Part shown: positions 1 to 12,221 of the stretch, in pieces
How positions within the stretch are numbered: position 1 is the first letter of the stretch
Layout of the letters: every line of letters begins with the position of its first letter
Source: Bolinopsis microptera
Lineage: Eukaryota; Ctenophora; Tentaculata; Lobata; Bolinopsidae
NCBI RefSeq assembly: GCF_026151205.1
Contig: NC_087076.1
Coordinates: 7,600,902-7,664,901 of the forward strand
Length of the DNA stretch: 64,000 bases
Direction: 5' to 3'
The notes under the pieces: generated by a model
The model's database searches: none
The model's input: only the letters and a program-made list of their open reading frames with translations
What the model was told of the DNA's origin: nothing
Position numbers and translations under genes: made by a program

Positions 1-102
1 AAACGTTTGAAAAGTGATAAAACAAATAAAACATTTAGCACCTATTATCAAGAAACAAAGCCTTGCTAAATGGAGCACTGCATTGTCTCGCCCTGTGGCA
101 AC

Positions 103-110
103 TATAAAAG
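103..110 (+). promoter_or_regulatory. TATA box of the secreted peptide gene
   Basis: TATAAAAG lies 55 bp upstream of the peptide start codon, a spacing that would put initiation near 133. A CTTTCTGAGCAG acceptor-like site also ends 7 bp before the ATG, so the mature 5' end could instead be made by splicing. Confidence 0.5.
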
Positions 111-164
111 GGAGTGCTTCAACCAGGAATTTAGTTTTTATAAATCTTTCTGAGCAGTCACAAA

Positions 165-527
165 ATGATGAAGCTACTATTGACTGTACTGCTGTTCGCC
201 GTAGTTTTGATTTGCGATGCGGAGGGTGAGAAAAAGAAAGGAAAGGGCAGGAAATTTGTTCTCTTCGACAACGAATTGGAAGGTCTGTATTTTATGTAGT
301 TTTATGAAATTTTTCAATTAAAATCTTAGAAGTGATGGCTTCTATATAACAGCCCCCCGCTTGAGTATCACAAAGTTTTTAATGTTCAATTATTCTAACT
401 TTTATGTGATTTTACTATTGCAGATGGTTCAGTAGAAGATGATACGACAGGATTCGAGAGTCTGGTGAAAAGAGATGCACCTCGCAGGAAGAAACCACAT
501 GTTTTGTTTGACAAAGAAGATCAGTAA
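165..527 (+). CDS. Small secreted peptide precursor (two exons, 73 aa)
   Basis: Exons 165-282 and 424-527 join in frame (donor GGTCTGT, acceptor ATTGCAG) and end in TAA at 525-527. The first about 18 residues (MMKLLLTVLLFAVVLICDA) are a clear signal peptide. The rest is short, highly charged and cysteine-free. It has a Lys/Arg-rich stretch followed by KFVLFDNE, a dibasic site LVKRDAP in the middle, and RRKKPHVLFDKEDQ at the C-terminus. The motif VLFD(N/K)E therefore occurs twice, each copy after a basic cluster, as in a processed secretory peptide precursor. A TATA box lies upstream. On the opposite strand POLE runs off the window's left edge, so this gene would be nested in POLE intron 9. 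No family is recognised. A hormone or defence peptide role is only a guess. Confidence 0.7.
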
Positions 528-798
528 GATTGTAAGAGTGATAGAAGGAGATTACTGACACGGTGATGAATCAGCCAATGTGGCAGAGGAGGGATGTGTC
601 TAAAGAATGATGACTGATTTATTGATTACTCGGGTTTAAAAATCGATTTTCAAACACTAAAAAAATGAGTTACTTTTGCTTTTGGTGTTTTAAATAGACA
701 TCAGTAAGCTATTCCTTACTCCCCTGTAATCTATATTGCTTAAATTGATATCAATATTATTTCTTATCTCTATATCGAGTGTTTTACTGTTTCCCTAC

Positions 799-3768
799 CT
801 GAGGCTGTTCAGCAGCCATTCGGCACATATCCTCCGGGTCAACCTCAACCGGATCATATCTGAGCTTAGCTTTAGCAACAGCTTTGAGATTCTGGGAACC
901 TATAGGGAGGTAACTGTCACGCTGAACCCAGTAGAACGCGTCCAAGTGTGAACAGTGCCGTGATAGCCATTGTCCTGATCCTGACTCCTCCTTGAACCCT
1001 ATCTCTTCGTACATGTTCAAACCTGGACAGGAGATTAGTTTGAGATGGCAATTTAAAAAATACAGTAGCAAAGTTAACGTTTTATGATTTGACATGATTA
1101 TTTCAATCCTCATAGCAAAAAATACAATGACAATCCAGATTCGAAGGCTGGTGAATTTAGAATGACGATCGATTTTTAAACAATGTTTCATAATTCACCA
1201 TGAAATTCAGCTCGTGCGGAGACATAAGGGAAATCGAAGAAATCCCCGTTGTATGTAACGATAATATTAGGCGCTAGCTCCTGTATGTGCTCGAAGAACT
1301 TCAGTATCAAGTTCTTCTCATTTTCCTCATTTAGAATTATAAAGGGTCCCTCAAACTCCGGTCTGGGAGTGTACTCGAAATCTTCTATATCTTCCCCCAC
1401 AACCTGGCCAATAAACACCATTATAAAATCGTATTTTTAGCATCTGTAACATAAACATGTTTATCTTGCAATCTATAAAATAAAACACATTAAAAACGAA
1501 CAAATTTACGAAAACATCAAATTAAAAAGTGTCCGCAAAACCTCTCTGTTAGTGATCAGATAGCCCTGGCCGTCCACCATGTAACTAATCATCATGATAG
1601 AGTCAATAGCAGAATCAGGGAATTTGAGCGGCAGTTTGGTGGTCTCGATATCGTAGGCAAAGACCACCGGGTCAGGCGGGTCGATTATGTCTGGCCGTTT
1701 TGTGAGAATAGGATCGTCCTGACCTTGACCAACTACTGAGTACCTGCGAGTTTGGAAAATAGCTCATTATACTCTAGTAGCTACTCCCTGCTACAGGCTA
1801 CTGGAGTATTAGGTGGACGTGGCACCCCCCCCCCCTCATTAGGTGAGATTAAAAATCAAGTTTCTGCCATGAAATTACATCATTTTGTTTTGACTACCTC
1901 TCAGAACAATACATAAATATTTCGCTCTACGATGAAATAAAATAGAATCGATAATTAGAAGAAGCCTAAAGGCCGATAGGCTTCCCTAACATACCAATGA
2001 GCTACGAAGAGACTCTTATCAATGTTAGACCGCACATTATAGGGTACATCATACTCTCTCATGTCTATAATGTGTGTGCTGTGATCTGTATGTACTTTTG
2101 GACCTGAAAAATAAAAAACACGTTAAAAGTAGAATAATAATTAGTGCGTCTTACACCTAAACCACAGCCCCAAAAGGCAACCGTAAAACTCTCAAAATTA
2201 CAATACATTTCTGCTAAATCACAACATCAAGAAGTTTATCTCGGCGGTTAAACAGTAGCCGTTAGCACCCGGAAGAGCGGGATGTTACCGTAGTTAGTTT
2301 TGGTGGCGTGATGAGGTGCCATCATCTCTCGATACACATCTTCCTGTTTATCTTTCGTCTTGTTCTTGTTCACAACTGATGTGATGTATTTCCTTACCTA
2401 GCAGGACATGCCACCTTTAATAACTGTCTTAAATTAAGAAGCTTGAATATTGGATGTAAGATTTTTTTTAAAGATATCGTTGCGGATATATATATTCTGT
2501 AATACATTTTCATTTTCAGTAGTACATACAAGGATGTGCATTGTGCCTAGTAAACATCAAAGAAAAACTGTACCCTATTTAAAATTGGGGGACTTACCTT
2601 CAGTAAGTCACCGTTCGTCAAGAAAGAGAGTTTGATGTATATTTGCTGAAGTCCGATCAAATGGTTCTTGAGGTCTAAGTCTTCCTTTGATACCTGCACC
2701 ACCCCCATTGCAGTCCCACTGAATCTTTTACTGCAGAATTTTGTCCATTATTGTGAAATTCAGTCAAGCGAGTAGTGATCACTACCAGTTATATTGATTC
2801 GTTTGGAAAATCAGCACCATCTTTTAACTAATTTGCTATTTGGGATGGCAATATTTTCGGAAATGAAAATTTCTCGTACCAAGGCCAATATGGAAAGTTG
2901 ATTATCAAGAGAAACGTCATTGTCGGACGTGAGGAGAGCGAGGACTCCTCAAAAGCTCTAACTACATTAAATATATATGAATAAAACGCTGGCAACCGTC
3001 TCTCGGTTATTTCAAACAGTTACCTGAGGAAAGAGCAAACATCTTGTTCAGCACCGGCAGTGGCCCGTACGAAGAAGTACGGTTTGTACGGGATGGAAAC
3101 TTTGAACCTCCCACCATCCTCTGAAAAATTTCTTAATAATGGGATCTGCGTTCCACTTTAAAGTGCTTAAACATTTAAACAGTAAAATATTTAAAACATG
3201 GTTGATAAGCTGGAAAACATAAGATATTTCCCACTAATTATATAACCTTGTATGAAATAGTAATCCATGGCCGATACCAGTCTCTTCTCCTCGTCGATGA
3301 TCTCGGTTGGTTGCATGTTGACCATCCAGCCCACCTTTTCAGCAGGCTCGGTATGTCGACCGTACCCGAACCTCAAGTCCAGGTTATCATTGAACCTGTG
3401 TAGATAATTATAATTGTCCAGGTTATCATTGAACCTGTGTAGATAATTATAATTGAATAATTGTTTCTTATCAGATTCAACAATAAATATGTTTTTAAAG
3501 AAGAAATAATTGTCCAGATCTCGATCCGGATTTAACGTAGGTCTCTGCGTTTGTGTTTCTAAGAATTGAAACTCCAGGACTAATTATCAGCTATAAATTT
3601 CAATGACCAGATGTCATGCGATTATTCCACATAATGACATGTAAATGGAAGCCACAATGATATTAATTACCTGGCAGTTCGGACCCTGGCTTCATAGTTC
3701 TCATTTTGATCAGTTTTATCCTCATCCCGAGTAGAGCCAGCTCCGTAGCGTTGGTATCGCCCCGACAT
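799..3768 (-). CDS. POLE: DNA polymerase epsilon catalytic subunit, N-terminal part (exons 1-9)
   Basis: Leading-strand replicative polymerase, nuclear. Exons (minus): 3768-3671, 3395-3247, 3120-3024, 2730-2598, 2397-2289, 2103-1995, 1743-1542, 1403-1199, 1022-799; together 442 codons, ending at a GT donor, with the rest of the gene beyond the left edge. The protein aligns with metazoan POLE throughout: [18 protein letters not shown] and DYYFIQ near the N-terminus, then [11 protein letters not shown]. The proofreading exonuclease motifs follow: Exo [17 protein letters not shown] (catalytic Asp/Glu present), then [11 protein letters not shown] (Exo II) and [14 protein letters not shown]-like blocks. 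The polymerase domain is not in the window. The ATG at 3768 follows a TTAGCCAG acceptor-like site by 5 bp. The start of exon 2 lies in a 39-bp tandem duplication. Missing from view: everything after EQPQ. Confidence 0.95.
3377..3454. repeat. 39-bp tandem duplication spanning the POLE exon 2 acceptor
   Basis: Two adjacent identical 39-bp units (3377-3415 and 3416-3454) each carry the CTACACAG 3' splice site and the first bases of POLE exon 2. Both acceptors keep the reading frame. Use of the distal one would add 13 codons. Confidence 0.9.
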
Positions 3769-3807
3769 CGGGCCTGGCTAAGCTAATGTAAGAGTAGTGT
3801 AGTTAAA

Positions 3808-4114
3808 TACTGACAGTAAGTTGAGTTTGTTGATAGATACTGACAGTATTAGTTGAGTGTGTTGATATATACTGACAGTAAGTTGAGTTTGTTGATAGAT
3901 ACTGACATTAAGTTGAGTTTGTTGATAGATACTGACAGTATTAGTTGAGTTTGTTGATAGATACTGACAGTAAGTTGAGTTTGTTGATAGATACTGACAG
4001 TAAGTTGAGTTTGTTGATAGATACTGACAGTAAGTTGAGTTTGTTGATAGATACTGACAGTATTAGTTGAGTGTGATCAGATACTGACAGTAAGTTAAGT
4101 GTGTTGATAGATAC
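3808..4114. repeat. About 30-bp minisatellite between POLE and NCDN
   Basis: About ten copies of a unit like ATACTGACAGTAAGTTGAGT followed by TTGTTGATAG, with one-triplet length variants (CAGTATTAGT versus CAGTAAGT). It starts 40 bp upstream of the POLE start codon, so it occupies the POLE promoter or 5' leader region. Confidence 0.9.
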
Positions 4115-4271
4115 TTAATTTTAGATTAAGATTTTAAGAAATTAACTATTCTAATAGAGGGTCACAGGTATTTGGTAATCAGTAATTGTGTTGGCAGTGA
4201 AAACACAAGAAACGGATAAATTAAATTTGTTAAAAAAATATAATATATTAGCGGTTAAATATTTTTAAATG

Positions 4272-6273
4272 TCAACTTGAACTGACAATGAGTGACAACA
4301 ACTCTTCAAGTGCCCCGGCAACCTCATCCCCAACCTCTGAATAGTTCGCACTTTTCCTGATCAAAACATCCATATCCACACCATCGAACAGAATCTCCTC
4401 GGAGGATTTTTCAATCAAATCATAAATGGAATGTACTGAGCTCAGCCACACATTTTTTAAACCGGCCAAATCCTCTGAAGATTCCACTCCTCTGAAAGGA
4501 GAGATGAGGTAATTAATGGCTTTACAAGTCCATCCACTGCTGGTGTAATGGCCACACACGGACTGCAGTGGTTGATTTCTCTTGGTAAGACACAATAACA
4601 GATAGGAACAAACTTGTATCTGACATAGCGAGGAGGTCGATAAAACCTTGTCCTCGTGACAAAAGAGGTTACATAAACTCTGGGATACTCCTTCCCCTTC
4701 AGATACTTTTTCCAAGTCCAAAAATATGTCATATGTTAAAAGATCGTTGAATATTGGAGCAAGTACAAAGGGTTCGAGGAGTTCTGACCACCAAGAGAAA
4801 TTTCGAGTAAAAAGTAAACCAAATCATTTTGAACGTATTCTCTAAATTTCTTGTCCTCCATCTGGAAAATGACAGCAGAAACCAAAAAGCCCCCATAGTC
4901 GGAGTAGTTTTGATTAATAAAATAAAAGTCTTTGAGAGCACTAAAAGTGGAGATTATTTCGTTAACATCCGTTGAATCGTCCGAAAGCCACCGCATGAAC
5001 AACCTCAAAGCAGGTACAAATGTGGCTTGCTCGTAGAGTCCCTTCTGTATGTAAAACATGATGCTTGTCATCGCCATTCGGATATCATCAATAATCCCCT
5101 GCAATACTTCACCTTCCAATTTATTGTTCTCATCGACCATCTCACTAATGCAATTCTCAATAGTTCCACAACACACCACAACAGTCTCCAGACACCTATC
5201 TGACACTCCAACCTCTTCTGACTCCTCAAATCTGTGCACCAGCTCCTCCAGGGCTAGCTTCAGTTCAATGCATGTCAAGGAGTAGCAAATCTTAGTGCCT
5301 CCCCAGGAAGAACACGAGTAAACCTCCGTTAGAAAGGGAGCTACTTTTAAAAGGACTTGTCGTTTATTAGCTGGAATTTTAGACTTGAAGAGGTTCTCAG
5401 TACAGATAGGACTGTGGAGAAGCTAGGGATCTTTTGGTAGAGGAGAGGGGTGCTGGATACAAGTTGAATAGCACCAACCAGCAAGTTCAAATTCTTATCC
5501 ACTGAGGTCGGAGACTCAGTTTCAACGCTGTTTATGACTTTTTCAGCTGTCGAAATATAGCTCTTTTCGGTTTTGCTATTGCTGTGTCCACCTTGATGAA
5601 GTTTCCTGAACAAAAGACCTATCAAAGAACACCAATCGATCACATCCTCAAAGTCCTGAACATTAACTGATAACAGTTTGTCTAATAGCTGTACCCCCTG
5701 TTCTGGGCTGATGGCGTGGGCTAAAAACTGGAATATGCCCAGAACGTCTTGTTTGAGATCAGTCTCTTTGGATTCGAGTGTTACCTGAAGTAATCGACAA
5801 TATGAAAATGTAAAAATGTAAACATGTAAACACGGTAAAATGCGCTGACGTGAAATATTTGATAACCTTCGTGTAGTGTTTCCAAAAAATCTTATGTAGT
5901 AGATATTATCAATGGTAGATTGTTAAATAATCGTGAGCTCAATTCGTGGTACTTGATTCATAATGAATACACTCACTTCGATGAGACGATCAGCACACTC
6001 CAGCAAAGGAACCAAATAAGCTTCACTGAGGAAACAAGTTTTCATAACAGCAGCTGCTATCTGCCAGTACAGACCGGAATTCTCTCGACGAGAATCCACC
6101 CTCAAGAGTCTGGACACGAACCTAAACGAGACAGCCTGGGACAGTTTCTCTTGCAGTTCAGGTGACATTAGATCCGGCTTGATCACTTTGGATACTACAA
6201 TAAGGAGGGCAAACTTTTCAGAGTCGTTCTCGCAAGCCTTGAGCCGCTTTAGCAGTCCTTCTATCGTTGTCAT
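4272..6273 (-). CDS. NCDN: Neurochondrin, two exons, reading frame broken twice
   Basis: Neurochondrin is a cytoplasmic helical-repeat protein studied in neuronal signalling; the family also exists outside animals. Exon 1 is 6273-5977, ending RLIE at a GTGAGT donor. Exon 2 is 5784-4272. Together they encode about 600 aa; vertebrate forms are about 730 aa. Matching blocks include an N-terminal helix pair (KFALLIVVSKVIKPD), LLKVAPFLTEVYSCSSWGG, TCIELKLALEELVHRF and the C-terminal SSEDLAGLKNVWLSSVHS region. The frame shifts near 5362, at a TTTT run after INDKS, and again near 4780, after YFLLEIS. Similarity continues in the new frame both times. Either this is a decaying or polymorphic gene, or the assembly has two small indels. 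A CACCTCAG acceptor-like site lies 7 bp before the ATG. Confidence 0.8.
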
Positions 6274-6499
6274 GGCTGTGCTGAGGTGGAAGTCATTGGG
6301 ATATTTTTACAAAAACAAGTCATGTAACGTAATTCTGTGCTTAGAGGTAAAATTTACATATCTGTACAAGTAAAATTGTGTAATATATTGGAGTAATTTC
6401 CCGGTGTCTGGGGTCAGGCACGGTAGTAGATATAATATAAGTAAATTTCTCGTCACTTAATTGAATCAGTCACGGTCCCCGTTGTGCAAGTGCTGTGGG

Positions 6500-6602
6500 T
6501 AAGTTGAGTACATTCAGTGCTAAATTTTGTACAGTTCCCCAGGGCCCAGGTTTATGAAGTAAGTTGAGTACGTTCAGTGTTAAATTTTGTACAGTTCCCC
6601 AG
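6500..6602. repeat. Short duplicated segment
   Basis: A segment of about 43 bp beginning TAAGTTGAGTAC and ending ACAGTTCCCCAGG occurs at 6500-6542 and again at 6560-6602 with three substitutions. Confidence 0.8.
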
Positions 6603-7815
6603 GTTTATGATATAAAGAATAATTTATTTTCCACGTCTATGAGTGAATTTCTAGCTTGAGAACGGCCGAGAGTTTAATTATGCACGGTTCAAATTTACAG
6701 TTCTATTCTTTTTGCACAAAATCACTCTGTTGAGACAGTAAAACATTGAAATAACTTTTATGAAACATTTTGATTTAGTAAGAGAATATTCAAAATCAAT
6801 ATCAGACTTAAAACTTAATAATTTACTGTGTCAGCTATTTTCCCGTTGTGAAGGCAGTTTGTGCCCCCACTCGCACCCTCTCTCTCGTAAAATGTGAGAG
6901 AGCAGATGGGTTTGCCTTCATGCTAACTCCCCCTTGGAACCAAGTAAATAAACTCTATTCCGCGTATCTGTAATGAGAGTCTGTGTTAAAACAAGCCTAC
7001 AGTTACAGCACTCGTTTTGTGCTAGAAATTTGAATCATCATAGCTCATATCGCATTTGGCGGTGATTTGAGTGCACATTCCATCACAATACCGGCATACT
7101 AGGCTCTAATTGGATATATGAGACGCTTGACCGGTTATCTGAGAGGCTACAAATACTGGGATTGGGATCATGTGAACCTCTCTAAATCGTTTTTTCCTTC
7201 CTATATCGCGCACTTTCCGTTCCCCCCGAGAGGCCCGGTATATAGAAGTTTCACTGAACCAATCAAAAACTATATTTCCACTTAGGCTGATCCGCCAGTC
7301 GCCTTGAAATTCACCGAGGAAGCTTTGGAACTCATTTGAATAGTTCCGTTCACATTAAATTTGACATGTAGATCCTCATGCGATGGCAAACTACTACTCA
7401 GGAAGAAAAATATAATTTCAAAAGGTGATGTGCTTTCTTGTCGGCTGATTGAGATGGCCCATTCACCAGTATAAAGAGGGTACTTGGATATAAGGTGATG
7501 TTAAATTTGAGTCTGAATTTGAATATAAATGTTTATCCAAACCAGTAAGTTCCAATAGTCCAATAAATACACACACGTTTTTAAGTGTTTCAATGAATAA
7601 ATGAACAAATCTCTTACAAAAGCCAGCAGCAAATAACAGAAAATTACCCAACATAAAAGATACAAATTAAATATAACAAGTCGTAAGTCAAGTCAATAGA
7701 ATAAAAGTGAACGGCCATAATATACTCTGATACAGTTGAAAACAGTTATTATTTTAATGGATTCCTTCCAGAGCTAAATCTCGAACGAGATCTGGAAAGC
7801 TGAATGCGTGCAGAT
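6603..7815. other. Intergenic region, no gene seen
   Basis: No exon-like frame with recognisable similarity was found on either strand. The region is AT-rich, with a small GAGAGAG/CTCTCTC hairpin near 6885-6905. It separates NCDN from the minus-strand TenA-like gene and should contain the latter's 3' UTR. Confidence 0.5.
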
Positions 7816-8897
7816 TTATAATTCACTTCGGTCAGTCGAGAGTCTTGTTCCTGAAAAATAGAACTCGTCAGAAAAGGGGAATATAATTCAAAAATACCGT
7901 GTAGCACTTTATGTTTAAGTAGGATATTTAAATAAAATAACAGACCCATTAATCATACCACTTTTAAGAAGTCAATTTAATAATTTGAACACATTGTTCA
8001 TTCCCAACTCTCTCATGAGTATGTACGATACCAAAATATCTATTAAGTGCTGCTCGCGATAGTGCCCGAACGTATGTGAGGACTAGTGCTAAGCACGAAA
8101 TTAAGTCAAGGTATTATGTTTTATAATGTACGAAGGTTTCTTTATGAAAGAATGTAGTAGTGATACTGATACAGACTGAGAATAGACTTACTCGATTTGG
8201 CGGGCTCACATCTTGCAACAGAGTTGAAGAAGTTAACCTCACTTTGGATACTGGCGGTGAAAACTTCCAAAGCCTTCTCAGCTGTGACTACTCCTGCCTC
8301 GTAAGCCCACTCCACATGGTCTAGATACTCCAGGTACCCCGTACTATGTGGGTTAAAGTTTCTCTCCACCCAAGTAGTGTACACCCCAAAATCTTTAGTT
8401 CCAGATCCGATCTGTTTGCCTAGCCAAGACCAGAGTCTTTTACAGGGAGTAAGAGCTAATAACGTGTATATTGGACTGTCATTTTCAGAAACGTCTCTGA
8501 TGTGGGCAATATAGGCAGAAGCTGCCCCTCCCAGTTTGATGCCATCGGCACTTTTGATGTGCCAAGTATCGCAGGACTTGGCTCCCACTCCTTTCCAACT
8601 CTCAGATTTAAAATACAGATATTTCTGAAGAGTGGTGTTGTCATTGGACCTCTCTGCTGCTGTTCTCAGACACTGCATGACCTCGTAACAGTAGACAGTA
8701 TCATCCACCATGTAGCCCCCAAACTCAGAGGGGTCCAGACACCGTTCCTTCATCCCGTATAGTAAGTTCGAGTTTAGAGCTTGTTGCTGGTATTCAGCTG
8801 TTTGCTCCCACAAGTAGTCAGATAACTTCTGTTCAAGTTTCGAAGATTCTGATTCCATCACAAGGCACTGTGCTAAAACAAGTGACATGAAATACAT
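7816..8897 (-). CDS. Secreted TenA/thiaminase-II-like protein, copy 1
   Basis: Proposed exons are 8897-8192 and 7850-7816 (donor CGAGTAAGT, acceptor TTTTTCAG), 246 aa. The start at 8897 is preferred over the upstream ATG at 8927 because a TATA box sits at 8943-8950 and an acceptor-like TTGTTTTTAG ends 4 bp before it. A signal peptide (MYFMSLVLAQCLVM) precedes a TenA-type helical domain. It shows SEFGGYMVDDTVYCYE (equivalent of the TenA active-site Asp), LLALTPCKRLWSWLGKQIG (nucleophile-type Cys), VYTTWVE (Tyr) and SIQSEVNFFNS (C-terminal Glu). TenA enzymes salvage thiamin pyrimidine or act as haem-oxygenase-fold helpers, normally in the cytosol; a secreted animal form is unusual. With the second exon the tail reads RTRLSTDRSEL; unspliced it would be KSILSLYQYHYYILS. 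Confidence 0.75.
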
Positions 8898-8942
8898 GTT
8901 GCTAAAAACAAGAGCTCGAAAAGTCAAAAGTTACCAGAGGCT

Positions 8943-8950
8943 ATTTTATA
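8943..8950 (-). promoter_or_regulatory. TATA box of TenA-like copy 1
   Basis: TATAAAAT on the minus strand, about 46 bp upstream of the chosen ATG, implies initiation downstream of the ATG at 8927. Confidence 0.5.
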
Positions 8951-9160
8951 AAATAAAATCAAGTTGATCAACCAGAGAACATCAAAAAGAGAAAGCCCTC
9001 TAATGAGATTCAGTTTGGCAGTCTAGAGAATAACTCTACAACAATTCAAACGATGTATCATAATATATATTAATTTATGAAATGTGCCAGAAATTGGGAA
9101 GGGGATTCCTTATCAGCCCTTTTTTTAAAAAAGGGGTCGTAATTACATATACAAATAAAC

Positions 9161-9585
9161 CAGAGTAGAAAAATACGTGAGATAATTTTTTAAATACGCC
9201 GTATTTTGCGTATTTTTGCTTAGAAATAAAATACGTCAAAAATACGTTAAAATACGTTTTTCTTGAAATTTCATTTAAAGACTGAAGTTATGTCATTCGT
9301 TTGCATTTTTTTCAGACACATTTCTATTTAACTTCACGCTTTAATGCTTTGGTATAGCACGTGCCCAGTACTCTGAAGTCATATGCGAGGTGAAAACGAC
9401 AGAGCTACGCGAGTTTTGATAAAATCGTAAATTTATCTAAAGCAATAGTACTCATTACTTTATTGGAGCTATCAATGGTACAATAACACTTTTTACGTAT
9501 TTTATTCAACGAAAATAAAATACGCCGTATTTAACGTATTTTTGATATTTTATAAAATTCGTAAAATACGTATTTTTCAACTCTG
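9161..9585. mobile_element. hAT-type MITE (425 bp) with 8-bp target duplication
   Basis: Ends CAGAGTAGAAAAATACG and CGTATTTTTCAACTCTG form imperfect terminal inverted repeats. The element is flanked by an exact 8-bp direct repeat AAATAAAC (9153-9160 and 9586-9593), the size hAT transposases make. Subterminal regions are packed with AATACG/CGTATT motifs in both orientations. There is no coding capacity. Confidence 0.85.
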
Positions 9586-9593
9586 AAATAAAC

Positions 9594-10896
9594 TAGAACA
9601 CTAGCTGAAGCATTGATAAAGGGCTTTCAAGCAGCATTATTAAGGTTATCACATCACAGCCTATCATCATCAGTATTCAGTATTTGCAAGAGCCGACACA
9701 ATTCACATCACGGCGGCAGCTCTCTCCCAAACACAAAACTAGATGCTAAACAAAATTGGAGCTCGAAAATGAGGTTGGAAACTCGAGATTTTTAGCAAGG
9801 TTGTAGAAAAAGGATACGCAGCTACTTAGGCTTTCTAGATTTCTTTTCAATAACCTCGGAAGTGAGGGCAAATAGACGTTGTAAGCTAATTTAAGCTAAG
9901 TTTTACAGCCTCGTCGCATAACAACCTACAAATATTGCACGTGCGTGAGCAAGCACAGATCACCAATGCGCGTTTTCGTGCTTTATGATGCGTCATGACT
10001 AGATTACATTTACACTCATTCTCAGACTAATAAATATATGTACATAAATTTGGTTGTGATTGATATTGTTTGATAAAACGTATAGGGAATACTTAGAACT
10101 TTGTCGTCAAATGAAAGTCCATACTTTTTACAAAACAGATCTAGATGATGAAGAGAAATTAAAACAGAAGTGATAACTGATTTCTAATTCAAAATTTCGC
10201 TGCATTTCGATTATCGGGTTTTAGTTTACTATATTTAAAATCAATTTCCCTGGCATAGGTTTAAAAACGCGAACAATTTACTTAAAATTTATCTTTCGCC
10301 CTGACCAATGACCATATTTAACTCGCATATGCCAGAGCCCAAACCAGATACCCACCCCCCCCCCCCCCCCCCAGCTCTTTTCAAAAATCCAATTAGGACA
10401 GATATACTGATTTTAAGGCACTCATTAATAAGTACGTAAATCCTTTGAAAAATTACACCCGCTTATTTCCTAACTTCGATGTTAAGATGAACAAATGAGC
10501 GTTTCTGCAGACAATATTATGTAATAATTAATATTATTAAAGTTTGAGATAACATAAAAGGTAGACACGCTGATAACCAACATTGATCATTAAGAAGTTG
10601 TATGTAAGTCATATAATACATGATATTTTCCGGGAATTATTTCCCCGAATAGTGGTGAAAACAGGTAACCGATAATTTTCCCGCAAGGGTTGCCAGAGTA
10701 ATATGAGGACAGACTGCAAGTCACCTCAGACTGGCTGGCGGAAGTTTCAGAACATAATAATACCTTGGCTGTTGAGTGCCTCGAGCGATAAGTTTTAAGG
10801 TATGTTTTTAAACCTGCTGTTTGACTTGGTATGTATTATGTAATATGTATGTATATAATATTAATTTAATGCATAACCTGTAAAAAGTGAAACCAG
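9594..10896. other. Intergenic stretch, no gene seen
   Basis: Open frames are short and unrecognised. A run of about 18 C bases lies near 10355-10373. Nothing else is supported. Confidence 0.5.
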
Positions 10897-11494
10897 GGGT
10901 TAGCAAACTAAACGGTTCATGCCAACGCAATCGTCAGTGTTTAACTTTAAGAACTGCTAAAACCTGGCTATATAACCTGTAACGCACGTCACGTAGCAGC
11001 TCTCGCCCAAAAGCAAAATTAAGTGGGTTAGCAAACTAAACGATTCATGCCGAAGCAATCGTCAGTGTTTAAGAACTGCTAAAACCTGGCTATATGACCT
11101 GTAACGCACGTCACGTAGCAGCTCTCGCCCAAAAGCAAAATTAAATACTAAGTAATGACTATGCAATTGTGCTATTTTGACATTTATATTTTAATACTTT
11201 AAAGACTTCAGTCTAATAAGTAAGATTTCATGTATGCTAGTAAACATTTAAGTCATTTAAAATGTAAGTAAATCTATTGTGAACTGCTTTCAACTCTCAA
11301 ACACTGAGTTTATTTTCATTACAATAACTGTGTCTATTAATTGATAATGTGTCCGCGCCCCACAAGATACTCAATGTATTATTACAACTGTACAATCTCT
11401 TCAGTTACAGTGAAGTTGTGCAAATGACATCAGGCAGTGACGACAGACGCCCCAGAAAATATAACACAATTATTAGGGTAGTTACTCACGAAAG
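10897..11494. repeat. Interspersed repeat R1 with an internal tandem duplication
   Basis: A segment of about 120 bp (GGGTTAGCAAACTAAACG to AAAAGCAAAATTAA) is duplicated in tandem (10897-11024 and 11025-11145), followed by about 350 bp of unique repeat sequence. Nearly the same block occurs inverted at 18947-19450, and a fragment at 17394-17480. It may be an unclassified transposon. No coding frame or clear termini were found. Confidence 0.85.
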
Positions 11495-12221
11495 TATGCC
11501 GAATCAGGATTATCGAAATCTTCTCAGCTGTAACACTGCTGCCTTTATACTCGCCCAAAATCCAAATCGTTGAAAGAATTTGTTCACGAACTTAGCTGAA
11601 AAGGATTTACACAAGTTGTTCTGAAACCGAACAATTCGTATTACAATGTTTCGGGAGGGTCATAACGCACGCCCAAAACCTGCGAGGACCACTTTGAAAA
11701 TTTCTTTTCTGTCTTGAACCATTTTTCAGCTATAAGGGAAGTTGATAATGTTAGAATGGTCAGATCCCTGGTACATGTTTAAAATTTAGATAAATAAAGT
11801 CTCAATTCTCAACAACTGTTTTACAGATTAATATGAGTAATTAAAAGTAAGTTCCAATTTTAAGTCTATTTGTCGAACTAAAGAAATTAAAACATCACAG
11901 TGAAATGTAATATGGAAAGTTTTAAAATAAATAAGTCAATATAATTTAAAATTATACGTAATTATTGATTTTGAATTTAAAATGGGATGTTAAAAAGATC
12001 ATTTTACTGAGAAGAGGGAAATGACAGGTAAAAATTACTGTTAAAGGATCTTATGAACAGATCAAGGAATCATAGCAGCCCATGCATAAAACCGCTGAAC
12101 GTTTACCAAATATCATTATAACCGAACAAACAAACATCCTCTGCTTATCCAAAAGAGGCTGAAACTGATTTAATAAGCTTCTACGGAGTATCCTAGCAAT
12201 TTGAGTTTGTTTATCAGCATA
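11495..12221. other. Region downstream of RPA2, no further gene seen
   Basis: AT-rich sequence after the RPA2 stop codon. It should hold the RPA2 3' UTR and polyadenylation site, which were not located with confidence. Confidence 0.4.

Noticed and set aside
8502-8762. Antisense frames across the TenA-like genes (also 19853-20176, 31522-31866)
   Set aside because: Shadow frames opposite the real coding sequence; they persist only because the sense strand is conserved.
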